A stretch of DNA of 64,000 bases from a virus, in IMG/VR virus record IMGVR_UViG_3300044701_000569, positions 248,001-312,000 of that record; one strand, written 5' to 3'. Every line of letters starts with the position of its first letter. The stretch's first letter is position 1. A program made the translations under genes and the position numbers. Below are positions 40,600-46,770 of the stretch, one piece after another. Under the pieces are notes generated by a model, which was given only the letters and a program-made list of their open reading frames with translations, did not search any database and was not told where the DNA came from.

Positions 40600-41733
40600 T
40601 GTTATACAGCTGACAACCTATTTGTGCCACCACATTATTGGCACCATTCACCCTTTTCCGGATTAGCATGCGGGATTCGGTACGTTATTACAGTTACTTG
40701 CCCAACGCTTCTATGTTTGTGCTAGGGTATTGCGCCCCTCGTTGTTTACATTTGCTTTGGCTGGCCAGCTACTTGCAAACGTGACTTTCACTTACTAACA
40801 ATTGATTGTCATGTGTATAACATCTTACGTTTTTACTAAGCCTGAGATTACAGCATAGTGAGGAAGTCTTTGGTCATTACCGCAAGCCTTGCGAGCCGCG
40901 TTCTACCTTTATCCACCGGCGTCCTTACGGATCATCCAGTAACTTCCAGTGCTGCCTTTTTTAGAGTGTGGCGTTTCACTCGTCGTATGTTGCTATTCGT
41001 CCATCTATCCTACGCCAGCCTTGCGAGCTGTTCAACGGCGCTAACCGCTTACGTTCTCTATCCGAACAATCACTTCTGCCTTGCGAGCTTCTGTGAACCT
41101 AATTCACTTACGTGTCAGGTATTAAGCACCTTTCACAACATACCGGGACAGTCTTTCGCTTTTTGTAATATCAAAGAAGGATTTGAACCTTCGCCGATTC
41201 CTTATCAATGGAATTGCTCTACCACTGAGCTATTTGCGAACCTACTTTGATGTGCTGTCCCAGTTGCTCCATATCTTGTTAGATACAGAATACAACACAC
41301 CAACTGTCTTTTGTCTTGCGGACTACTCAACGGTCTTTCAAGTTTCCGGTTACCCTTCAACTCTCAGACTAGTGACTTGCCTTTCCCTGCTAGGTTAGAC
41401 TAGTCACTTACCTATTAGCCGTTTGCAATCGTTAGTTTGGCTGCAAGTTGCGTGAGCGCCAACCCACTTACACCTCACCGAATGGCTCTGGTGCTATGCT
41501 TTCGCACAACCTGCCTAACTTACTGCATACCGCCTTTCTACGGACGGGGAGCGGTTCGACATTGCTGCCACCTGCCTCCTAGCTTAGGCTTGCATGAATG
41601 AACTGTATTGCTACAGCGCAGGTATGTAGGAATTCCTGCTTTGGGTGAGTTGCCTCACTTATTCTAAGGACGTCATGCCGCCCAATTAACTATTTTAAAG
41701 AACGTTTGTAACAACACTTGTTTGCTACATCAT
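40600..41733 (-). ncRNA. GOLLD-like giant structured RNA with internal tRNA
   Basis: A perfect promoter (41740-41767) fires into about 1.13 kb without genes, ending at tRNA-fMet. The RNA carries three copies of a GCTCGCAAGGC hairpin (GNRA loop GCAA with a bulged T), further GNRA loops (TCC-GTAA-GGA), AGTGACT/AGTCACT, and a CTGGGACAG/CTGTCCCGG stem that encloses a tRNA-Ile-like sequence. GOLLD RNAs (about 800-1000 nt) occur in phages beside tRNAs and can contain a tRNA, so this is the best class guess; I could not run a covariance search. Confidence 0.65.
41166..41251 (-). tRNA. tRNA-Ile(GAT)-like domain inside the giant RNA
   Basis: TAGCTCAGTGGTAGAGC D arm, anticodon region with GAT, and GAAGGTTCAAATCCTTC T arm are canonical. 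The anticodon loop has an extra base, the acceptor is imperfect next to TAGCTC but pairs as ATCAAAG/CTTTGAT if a 12-base insert is looped out, and there is no CCA. A normal tRNA-Ile(GAT) exists at 35728. It looks like a tRNA co-opted as a structural domain. Confidence 0.6.
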
Positions 41734-41739
41734 ATCCTT

Positions 41740-41767
41740 ATTATATACGCTTTTACTTCTTTGTCAA
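41740..41767 (-). promoter_or_regulatory. Sigma-70-type early promoter for the giant RNA
   Basis: TTGACA (41767-41762), 16-base spacer, TATAAT (41745-41740). Transcription would start near 41733. Confidence 0.9.
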
Positions 41768-41797
41768 CATCTTTTTTAGATATTTTAGAAATTTTTT

Positions 41798-42151
41798 TCA
41801 GCGTCTATGTAACCGCTCAACTTGGACGGTGCAAACACCGCCGCACCCAAGTTTCCTTGCCACACCTTCTGAGAGATCAATATCGCGACCATTAATAAAT
41901 GGTCCTCTATCGTTCACTCTTACCTCAACACTCTTACCTTTATGAGAAACTCTCAAAATAGTATTAAAAGGCAGTGTCCTGTGAGCAACCGTCATACCTT
42001 GCGGATCAAACGATTCTCCGTTTGCAGTTCTACTTCCATGTTTATACCAACTGGCTACCATTGTGGTATTGTTAGGTGGCGGATTCGCATATCCAATTGT
42101 CGTACATCCGCTTAACAGAACTCCAAACATTAGTAGAAATGGTTTAGCCAT
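41798..42151 (-). CDS. rlpA: RlpA-like double-psi beta-barrel lipoprotein
   Basis: The ATG at 42151 gives 117 residues: MAKPFLLMFGVLLSGCTTIG is a lipoprotein signal with lipobox LLSGC. VASWYKHGSRTANGESFDPQ, then MTVAHRTLPFNTILRVSH and VRVNDRGPFINGRDIDLS, is the RlpA double-psi barrel. RlpA proteins are outer-membrane lytic transglycosylases acting on peptidoglycan without stem peptides. The C-terminal SPOR domain of host RlpA is absent. A role in lysis or envelope remodelling is likely. A longer frame would start inside tRNA-Gly. Confidence 0.92.
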   Translation of the reverse strand: MAKPFLLMFGVLLSGCTTIGYANPPPNNTTMVASWYKHGSRTANGESFDPQGMTVAHRTLPFNTILRVSHKGKSVEVRVNDRGPFINGRDIDLSEGVARKLGCGGVCTVQVERLHRR

Positions 42152-42165
42152 TTTTTTCCTCCGTT

Positions 42166-42241
42166 TGGAGCGGGCGAAGAGGTTCGAACTCTTGACATTT
42201 ACCTTGGCAAGGTAATGCTCTACCAACTGAGCTACGCCCGC
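42166..42241 (-). tRNA. tRNA-Gly(GCC)
   Basis: Acceptor GCGGGCG/CGCCCGC, anticodon loop TTGCCAA, encoded TCCA. A strong hairpin (CTGCTGC/GCAGCAG) lies just upstream at 42244-42265. Confidence 0.95.
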
Positions 42242-42295
42242 ATTCTGCTGCTTTTTAAGGCAGCAGTTTTTATTTAGTCCAAAAAATAGACTAAA

Positions 42296-42448
42296 TTAGC
42301 TTGGAACTATCTTTGGAATATACGGAACTGCTCTAGGACCACCGTACAGTTGCTCAAAAAGTTTCTTAGCCTCTTGCGGAGTATCCGCATAGATTCTTTT
42401 CTTTTCTTCGCCCTGTGGCGTTCTAACAGTAGTTTCGTACATTGGCAT
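42296..42448 (-). CDS. Small protein (50 aa)
   Basis: The ATG at 42448 has AAGGAG upstream; the longer frame would begin inside tRNA-Pro. MPMYETTVRTPQGEEKKRIY then ADTPQEAKKLFEQLYG suggests a beta strand pair and a helix, like small phage proteins that act on r-proteins or DNA. No family recognised. Confidence 0.6.
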   Translation of the reverse strand: MPMYETTVRTPQGEEKKRIYADTPQEAKKLFEQLYGGPRAVPYIPKIVPS

Positions 42449-42464
42449 GATATGCTCCTTGTAA

Positions 42465-42542
<78 letters not shown>

Positions 42543-42550
42543 AATTCTTA

Positions 42551-42913
42551 CTAGCCTGCGTTTCTTGTAATAAAGTTTACACGAACCTTAGCAGGCTTAA
42601 AATACTTTTCAATTGTATCTTGTGCAATACCAATATCAACTGGCTTGCACGAGAAAATGTCAAAATAAGCATCACCGTTTAAGTCGACCAAGTGTCCACT
42701 GATGTTGCTGGTTTCAATCATTTGACAAAAACTAATACCTGCCTTGTCTGGTGCATGGGCTGCAAAATGTTCAATCATTGGCTCACCAAATGCAACCATA
42801 TCAATAGCAGGAACTAGTTCCTTAATAAAGTTATAAACGTTATCTCGGCTAGTTACTAATTCCTTATCACAAGCCGCGCAATCGAACATTGCATGATAAC
42901 CCCAGTACGCCAT
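42551..42913 (-). CDS. speD: S-adenosylmethionine decarboxylase-like protein 1
   Basis: The 120-residue protein matches phage AdoMet decarboxylase-type proteins: MAYWGYHAMFDCAACDKE, IEHFAAHAPDKAGISFCQMI, then IETSNISGHLVDLNGDAYFD and FDIFSCKPVD. The serine in ETSNIS would be the self-cleaving pyruvoyl precursor, and Cys in FSCKP the catalytic acid. The usual SerHis after the cleavage site reads SerAsn here. AdoMetDC supplies aminopropyl groups for spermidine. A paralogue lies directly upstream. Confidence 0.8.
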   Translation of the reverse strand: MAYWGYHAMFDCAACDKELVTSRDNVYNFIKELVPAIDMVAFGEPMIEHFAAHAPDKAGISFCQMIETSNISGHLVDLNGDAYFDIFSCKPVDIGIAQDTIEKYFKPAKVRVNFITRNAG

Positions 42914-42940
42914 GTTTTCCTCCGTTGGGTTAGGGTACTA

Positions 42941-43315
42941 TTATCCTGGTAGCGGTATTTCTACCAAGTTGTGTTCTCGATCCAAGTATTTCATTTCTAC
43001 GCTGACTGGATCAAACTCAGCGATAGCCTCAACTACATCATATGGATCTAAAGGCCCACATGTGTAAACATCTAACTGCATCATTGCTGGGCTCTGTTCA
43101 TCCCAGATATGCATTGCGATGTGACTTGTCTCTATAATAGTGACAGCGGTTAACCCTCGGTTACCTACCACATCGCAATACACAGCATAAGGACCCATTA
43201 GGGTCTTCATACCAATTTTTTCTATCAAGTTTGGCATCCAAACTTTACTAACTGTCTCCGCACAAATTAGCGGGTTGTTCACTTCTGCGCGAACTATAAG
43301 ATGTTTGTGAAACAC
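42941..43315 (-). CDS. S-adenosylmethionine decarboxylase-like protein 2
   Basis: This 124-residue frame starts at a GTG (43315). The core TAVTIIETSHIAMHIWDEQS followed by LDVYTCGPLDPYDVVEAI matches the AdoMetDC consensus ES-H-x-x-x-H-x-W-x-E...D-x-F-T-C-G better than its neighbour, with Ser-His at the expected cleavage site and Cys in YTCG. Two tandem SpeD-like genes could encode a heteromeric enzyme or one active and one regulatory subunit. Confidence 0.75.
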   Translation of the reverse strand: MFHKHLIVRAEVNNPLICAETVSKVWMPNLIEKIGMKTLMGPYAVYCDVVGNRGLTAVTIIETSHIAMHIWDEQSPAMMQLDVYTCGPLDPYDVVEAIAEFDPVSVEMKYLDREHNLVEIPLPG

Positions 43316-43346
43316 TATATCTCATGCCTCTCCTAGTCTAAAGCTA

Positions 43347-43430
43347 TGGTGCCCCAGGGGAGACTCGAACTCCCACGCCTTGCGACATTGGCTTCTAAGA
43401 CCAACGTGTCTACCATTCCACCACCAGGGC
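43347..43430 (-). tRNA. tRNA-Leu(TAG)
   Basis: Class II tRNA with long variable arm, anticodon loop CTTAGAA, acceptor GCCCTGG/CTGGGGC with wobble, encoded ACCA. Confidence 0.93.
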
Positions 43431-43438
43431 AAATATTG

Positions 43439-43513
43439 TGGTGCCCATTGAGAGATTCGAACTCCCGACCTATCGCTTACAAGGCGATTGCACTACCACT
43501 GTGCTAAATGGGC
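43439..43513 (-). tRNA. tRNA-Thr(TGT)
   Basis: Acceptor GCCCATT/AATGGGC, anticodon loop CTTGTAA, encoded ACCA. Confidence 0.95.
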
Positions 43514-43557
43514 ATTACTTTTTAATTATCACGCAACACTAAACTAAACTATAAAAC

Positions 43558-43631
43558 TGGAGCGGGGTAGGAGAATCGAACTCCTCGCTTTAGCTTGGAA
43601 GGCTAAGGTATTACCACTATACGAACCCCGC
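43558..43631 (-). tRNA. tRNA-Gly(TCC)
   Basis: Acceptor GCGGGGT/ACCCCGC, anticodon loop CTTCCAA, encoded TCCA. Confidence 0.95.
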
Positions 43632-43640
43632 ATAAAAACT

Positions 43641-43715
43641 TGGAGCACCGTAGGGGAGTCGAACCCCTCTTACCAGGATGAAAACCTAGTGTCCTAACCG
43701 ATAGACGAACGGTGC
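43641..43715 (-). tRNA. tRNA-Glu(TTC)
   Basis: Acceptor GCACCGT/ACGGTGC, anticodon loop TTTTCAT, encoded TCCA. Confidence 0.95.
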
Positions 43716-43943
43716 ATATATTCTATAGCTACGCTTTCCCAAGTCGCCCTATAGTGAGTTGTCATCCCTGTCACTGTGTTTATTGTTTCCTGAGCCGTTA
43801 CAGTTCGGCACAGCGGTTCGGACTCCCTATATTAGTTTACACTGCCATGGCAGTGTAATGGGCACTCTTCTTAACGGTTTACCGCCCCCGGCTCTGTTAC
43901 GCTGAAGCAAGCGACACTGATCACGTTCAGTGCTGACGGGATT
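43716..43943 (-). ncRNA. Structured noncoding RNA candidate D
   Basis: This 228-base gap between tRNA-Ala and tRNA-Glu has no gene but many helices on the minus strand: a perfect 9-bp hairpin with palindrome TTACACTGCCATGGCAGTGTAA-like core (about 43839-43860), GAGCCG/CGGCTC, CACTGA/TCAGTG, CGG-TAAA-CCG and AGTGA/TCACT. Its class is unknown. Confidence 0.5.
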
Positions 43944-44019
43944 TGGTGGAGGATAACGGGATCGAACCGTTGACCTATAGCTTGCAAAGCTACCGCTCTC
44001 CCAGCTGAGCTAATCCCCC
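43944..44019 (-). tRNA. tRNA-Ala(TGC)
   Basis: Acceptor GGGGGAT/ATCCTCC with wobble, anticodon loop TTTGCAA, encoded ACCA. Confidence 0.95.
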
Positions 44020-44030
44020 ATAAATCTAAC

Positions 44031-44099
44031 GTAGCCGGTGGAGTCGAACCACTCTAGTCAGCAAAGACAATCTGTCTAAGCCCGTACCACTACTGCTAC
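44031..44099 (-). tRNA. Degenerate tRNA-like sequence
   Basis: A canonical T arm (GTGG-TTCGACT-CCAC) and a 6-of-7 acceptor (GTAGCAG/CGGCTAC) are present, but no regular anticodon arm can be formed and there is no CCA. It sits between tRNA-Asp and tRNA-Ala and is probably a decayed or noncanonical tRNA. Confidence 0.4.
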
Positions 44100-44104
44100 T
44101 ATAC

Positions 44105-44181
44105 TGGCGCACCGTAGGGGACTTGAACCCCTGACCCCCGCCGTGACAGGGCGGTGCGCTAACCAACTGCGCTAACGGTGC
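44105..44181 (-). tRNA. tRNA-Asp(GTC)
   Basis: Acceptor GCACCGT/ACGGTGC, anticodon loop CTGTCAC, encoded GCCA. Confidence 0.95.
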
Positions 44182-44190
44182 AAAATTCTT

Positions 44191-44282
44191 TGGCGGAGAT
44201 AGTTGGATTCGAACCAACGGTAGAGTTTAACCCCTACGACGGTTTAGCAAACCGCTGCCTTAAGCCTCTCAGCCATATCTCC
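44191..44282 (-). tRNA. tRNA-Ser(GCT)
   Basis: Class II tRNA with variable arm, anticodon loop TTGCTAA, acceptor GGAGATA/TATCTCC, encoded GCCA. Confidence 0.95.
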
Positions 44283-44287
44283 AAATT

Positions 44288-44363
44288 TGGCTCCACGGGC
44301 TGGGATCGAACCAGCGACAGGGTGATTAACAGTCACCTGCTCTACCAACTGAGCTACCGCGGA
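44288..44363 (-). tRNA. tRNA-Asn(GTT)
   Basis: Acceptor TCCGCGG/CCGTGGA, anticodon loop CTGTTAA, encoded GCCA. First tRNA of the array behind two tandem promoters. Confidence 0.95.
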
Positions 44364-44422
44364 ATAAATTTTAATTCCTATTAAATTGTCAAAGAGCGAA
44401 ACTGTTCTGCAACAGTTTTTTA

Positions 44423-44450
44423 AGTATAACACCTTAAAGAAGTGTGTCAA
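44423..44450 (-). promoter_or_regulatory. Sigma-70-type promoter P1 of the tRNA array
   Basis: TTGACA (44450-44445), 16-base spacer, TATACT (44428-44423). Confidence 0.85.
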
Positions 44451-44495
44451 CCTGTTTTTTAGCAAATCTGCTAGTGCTTCCTTGCTATGTATCTT

Positions 44496-44523
44496 ATTAT
44501 AGTGCCTTACTGTGCCTTGTCAA
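44496..44523 (-). promoter_or_regulatory. Sigma-70-type promoter P2 of the tRNA array
   Basis: TTGACA (44523-44518), 16-base spacer, TATAAT (44501-44496), 73 bases upstream of P1: tandem promoters as on rRNA/tRNA operons. Confidence 0.9.
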
Positions 44524-44550
44524 CCTGTTTTGGTGTTGTATTTTTGCAAC

Positions 44551-44585
44551 AAAAAAACCCCAGGGTTTTTAATCCTGGGGTTTTG
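44551..44585 (-). terminator. Rho-independent terminator
   Basis: CCCCAGG-ATTAAAAA-CCTGGGG hairpin followed by TTTTTTT on the minus strand. It closes the micro-ORF unit; because the hairpin is symmetric with A-rich flank it could work in both directions. Confidence 0.88.
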
Positions 44586-44609
44586 AAATGTTAGTTAGTG
44601 CTTACTATC

Positions 44610-44702
44610 TTACATTCGCAACCCCAATAGATCGGCGCCTGGATTACTTGCTCCAGGTGTTGTCTCTACTAGTGATGAAAATGTAAACATTGAAAGTCTC
44701 AT
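44610..44702 (-). CDS. Micro-ORF (30 aa, or 26 from the second ATG) in its own unit
   Basis: The ATG at 44702 encodes MRLSMFTFSSLVETTPGASN then PGADLLGLRM. The predicted transcription start coincides with this ATG, so translation would be leaderless, or begin at the second ATG (44690). Promoter, ORF and terminator form a transcript of about 150 bases, parallel to the unit at 36130-36333. A small RNA is an equally good reading. Confidence 0.45.
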   Translation of the reverse strand: MRLSMFTFSSLVETTPGASNPGADLLGLRM

Positions 44703-44708
44703 TCCTTA

Positions 44709-44737
44709 ATTGTATATTTTATTTATCTCTTTGTCAA
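44709..44737 (-). promoter_or_regulatory. Sigma-70-type promoter with an embedded late box
   Basis: TTGACA (44737-44732), 17-base spacer, TACAAT (44714-44709). The spacer holds GATAAATA (44727-44720), as at 36305-36333. Confidence 0.8.
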
Positions 44738-44757
44738 CAAACTATTTTGAAATAGGC

Positions 44758-44994
44758 TTATTTTGACGAAAAAATCTTTGCCAGTAGTCGTTCTGCTTCT
44801 GGGTACTCTGTCATGTGAGATACAATGTTATCCACTGCGTCTAGAACAGCCAGCTCTGTGTTCACTGCTTCGCGATGCTGGTTGTTTTGAGCTACTCGTA
44901 ACGGAATACTGTAACCTGTATAAGGCTGTGTCCACGAATAGCTGATGTTGAAACGATCGTTACTCATCATACGCTTGCTCCTAAATCCGCTCAT
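44758..44994 (-). CDS. Small protein with YPEAExLLAKI C-terminal motif
   Basis: The ATG at 44994 overlaps the upstream stop as ATGA (a longer frame exists). The 78-residue protein ends VSHMTEYPEAERLLAKIFSS, nearly repeating VSKMKTYPDAEALFAKISG at the end of the gene at 45891-46109. The N terminus is different (basic, MSGFRSKRMMSNDRFNISYS). The shared tail suggests a common partner. Family not recognised. Confidence 0.6.
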   Translation of the reverse strand: MSGFRSKRMMSNDRFNISYSWTQPYTGYSIPLRVAQNNQHREAVNTELAVLDAVDNIVSHMTEYPEAERLLAKIFSSK

Positions 44995-45440
44995 TGTGAA
45001 ACCTCCTCCTTGAGATACTTCCAACCTGTAAATTCTTCCCACTCAGCCTGTAGACGCTGGATCTCAGCCTTGATTGCCTGTTGTTTGTGTCTGCGCCACT
45101 CAGTTACAATCTGCTGTGTCTTTTCGCTGTTGACTACATCAGCTACGAATCCGTCAATGCTGCCATACTTAACTGCCTTACGAATCCATTCACGATCCAC
45201 TGTCATGGTCTTTGCGTAGTCAAATCCCCAGTGACCCTTGTCAATTTCAATTTTAGCATTAGGTTCATCCTTGCGATTGTAGCTATCAGGGCCGCCCATA
45301 CAGCTGAGTACAGTAAACTCTTCACCTTTGACATCTACTATAACAAAGTAGGGGCAGAACATTTCATTCCAATAGTCGCCAGGACGGGGATTGTCCAGTG
45401 CTTTTAGATTCTGGAGATCTCGTTCTTTGCTATCAAACAT
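44991..45440 (-). CDS. Conserved phage-type protein (149 aa)
   Basis: A soluble 149-residue protein with DNPRPGDYWNEMFCPYFVIV and DVKGEEFTVLSCMGGPDSYN in a beta-rich N-terminal half and a helical, charged C terminus (IVTEWRRHKQQAIKAEIQRL). It overlaps both neighbours by a few bases. Similar architecture is seen in uncharacterised T4-like phage proteins; no function can be assigned. Confidence 0.55.
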   Translation of the reverse strand: MFDSKERDLQNLKALDNPRPGDYWNEMFCPYFVIVDVKGEEFTVLSCMGGPDSYNRKDEPNAKIEIDKGHWGFDYAKTMTVDREWIRKAVKYGSIDGFVADVVNSEKTQQIVTEWRRHKQQAIKAEIQRLQAEWEEFTGWKYLKEEVSQ

Positions 45441-45837
45441 TTGCCAATTCCTGTGTGTGTTTGCAGTTGCTTCTAAATGTAAAGCCAGGGCAGGTGCAGG
45501 TAATCTTGCCGCCTTCTTTTACCACAGTATAGGTATTGCCTTTGGAGCCCTGTACAATCCGTTCAATTCGTTCACTAGCCTTAGGCTCTGCATAACTCAC
45601 AGGCAAGTCGTTTACTTCAACGATACGAGCTTTACGGATTCTACGGAAGGGAAATTCTGGGTTGCCTGTAGTAAGTCCAATTTCATCTTCTGCAAACCAC
45701 TTATGGCGAATCACAGTGCCTGAGTATACATTAAACTCCTGTGTAACAACGCCCTGTGCATAGAGGTGTCGTTTGTCCCACAGAATGTTCTGTACACGGA
45801 TTGTAACAGTATTACCCTCTTTAAGCAGTTCGCTCAT
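45433..45837 (-). CDS. SWIM zinc-finger protein
   Basis: The 134-residue protein has, near its C terminus, KITCTCPGFTFRSNCKHTQE, matching the SWIM consensus CxC...CxH (ligands in CTC and CKH). The N-terminal part is a beta-rich domain (GNTVTIRVQNILWDKRHLYA). SWIM domains bind DNA or protein and occur in MuDR transposases and Swi2/Snf2 proteins, but also as single small phage proteins. It begins the operon behind the early promoter at 45867-45894. Confidence 0.75.
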   Translation of the reverse strand: MSELLKEGNTVTIRVQNILWDKRHLYAQGVVTQEFNVYSGTVIRHKWFAEDEIGLTTGNPEFPFRRIRKARIVEVNDLPVSYAEPKASERIERIVQGSKGNTYTVVKEGGKITCTCPGFTFRSNCKHTQELANV

Positions 45838-45843
45838 GATAAA

Positions 45844-45884
45844 CCCTCGTGATTGACTATATTATTAGTATAGCATCACGAGGG
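45844..45884. promoter_or_regulatory. Inverted repeat flanking the -10 box
   Basis: A perfect 9-bp inverted repeat (CCCTCGTGA at 45844-45852 and TCACGAGGG at 45876-45884) surrounds the -10 box of the promoter at 45867-45894, like an operator or a weak terminator for the upstream gene. Confidence 0.6.
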
Positions 45885-45894
45885 CGTTTGTCAA
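45867..45894 (-). promoter_or_regulatory. Sigma-70-type early promoter
   Basis: TTGACA (45894-45889), 16-base spacer, TATACT (45872-45867). The TGA stop of the upstream gene (45891-45893) is inside the -35 box. Confidence 0.88.
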
Positions 45895-46109
45895 CCAGAA
45901 ATTTTGGCAAATAATGCTTCTGCGTCTGGATAAGTCTTCATTTTGGACACTTGTTGGTCCCAAACTTCCATCATAATCAGTTCAAAAATTGTTTCAGCTT
46001 CTGAACCGTGTTGTTCTATCACTTCGCTTACTTCACTCATAGTATCACAGTTCCAAAGTAGATCTGCTAGTTCTACTTGACGTGGGGACAGTCCGCTAAG
46101 AGAAATCAT
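45891..46109 (-). CDS. Small protein with YPDAExLFAKI C-terminal motif
   Basis: A 72-residue acidic helical protein (LSPRQVELADLLWNCDTMSE followed by VSEVIEQHGSEAETIFELIM). The C-terminal VSKMKTYPDAEALFAKISG is shared with the gene at 44758-44994. It overlaps the upstream WYL_2-type gene by four bases. No family recognised beyond the shared tail. Confidence 0.6.
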   Translation of the reverse strand: MISLSGLSPRQVELADLLWNCDTMSEVSEVIEQHGSEAETIFELIMMEVWDQQVSKMKTYPDAEALFAKISG

Positions 46110-46387
46110 AGTTCTACCTTTTGTACACGATCGTATCTAAAGCTGCGCCAAGCACCTGCATTGGTATCCCAAACATTCACAGTACCAGGCTTACCTTCTT
46201 TTTCAGTCTTTGGACGACTGCTTTCTGGAATCACGTCAAATGACTTAGTACAAGTCATTACTCTCTGTTCACCGTCCAGTTTTAGGAACGTCACTATTAG
46301 AGTCTTGCTTCTCAGCATCTCCACTAGTTCCGCTTCCGTTGGAATTCCCTTCATCTCTGCGATCTTTGTTTCCAAAGATTCTGTCAT
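46106..46387 (-). CDS. WYL_2 (DUF2693)-like small protein
   Basis: From the ATG at 46387 the 93-residue product has FLKLDGEQRVMTCTKSFDVI and, at the end, VNVWDTNAGAWRSFRYDRVQ, the pattern of the WYL_2/DUF2693 family of small phage proteins with a beta-rich SH3-like fold. The N-terminal 118 bases overlap a second gene in another frame. A longer frame starts at 46444. The family is uncharacterised; nucleic-acid or ligand binding is suggested for WYL domains. Confidence 0.65.
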   Translation of the reverse strand: MTESLETKIAEMKGIPTEAELVEMLRSKTLIVTFLKLDGEQRVMTCTKSFDVIPESSRPKTEKEGKPGTVNVWDTNAGAWRSFRYDRVQKVEL

Positions 46388-46460
46388 AGTTACTTCTGTA
46401 TGCATCATCATCTGCGCCTTTTCTTTTTGAACTACCTTTTCCACCGTGCCATTGGCTCAT
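46269..46460 (-). CDS. Small Gly/Lys-rich phage protein (63 aa)
   Basis: A strong GAGGA lies upstream of the ATG at 46460. MSQWHGGKGSSKRKGADDDA followed by YRSNYDRIFGNKD resembles a widespread uncharacterised phage protein with the pattern GGKGS...NYDxIFG. The C-terminal half is low-complexity (Ser/Asn/Gly/Asp) and overlaps the WYL_2-like gene in another frame. Both frames look genuine. Confidence 0.65.
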   Translation of the reverse strand: MSQWHGGKGSSKRKGADDDAYRSNYDRIFGNKDRRDEGNSNGSGTSGDAEKQDSNSDVPKTGR

Positions 46461-46648
46461 ACCAATTCCTCAACAACACCTAAGATTTCTGCTCCAATCA
46501 GCAGTACACCACCTGCCACAAGCCAGCCTGCGCCAGGTATGATATATCCTGCGGCAACAATACTGCTGCCTGCTATCATTCGTAAACCACTCTTAACAAG
46601 GCTAACATAAAAGTGACCTTTACTAGGATCCTTTGGTTGAATTTCCAT
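46457..46648 (-). CDS. Small membrane protein (63 aa)
   Basis: Two closely spaced hydrophobic segments, GLRMIAGSSIVAAGYIIPGA and GWLVAGGVLLIGAEILGVVE, form a helical hairpin in a 63-residue protein. The start overlaps the end of the Cys-rich gene upstream. Glycine-rich hairpins of this kind occur in phage membrane proteins of unknown role, including holin-like ones. Confidence 0.55.
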   Translation of the reverse strand: MEIQPKDPSKGHFYVSLVKSGLRMIAGSSIVAAGYIIPGAGWLVAGGVLLIGAEILGVVEELV

Positions 46649-46769
46649 TTTGTTTCTTCTTTTCTAATTCTCTAGTTAGTTTGCAAGGACCCCAGGTACA
46701 ATTGGGGTCGTATTTTTGTCTACAGAGTATACATAACTGATCCTTAGGAATATCTTCCTTTTGGGTCAT
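46623..46769 (-). CDS. Cys-rich small protein (48 aa)
   Basis: The ATG at 46769 has an excellent AAAGGAG site. The protein MTQKEDIPKDQLCILCRQKY continues DPNCTWGPCKLTRELEKKKQ; CxxC and CxxxxC pairs (Cys13, 16, 24, 29) would make one zinc site. Its end overlaps the start of the next gene by 26 bases. No family recognised. Confidence 0.6.
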   Translation of the reverse strand: MTQKEDIPKDQLCILCRQKYDPNCTWGPCKLTRELEKKKQNGNSTKGS

Positions 46770-46770
46770 G

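Noticed and set aside
40858-41250. 130-codon plus-strand ORF in the 1.1-kb gene-free region
   Set aside because: It runs through repeated hairpins and a tRNA-like sequence on the opposite strand; codon content and lack of a ribosome site argue against a gene.
42244-42290. Minus-strand terminator before tRNA-Gly
   Set aside because: The CTGCTGC/GCAGCAG hairpin has its T-run on the plus-strand side only, so on the transcribed strand it is more likely a processing hairpin.
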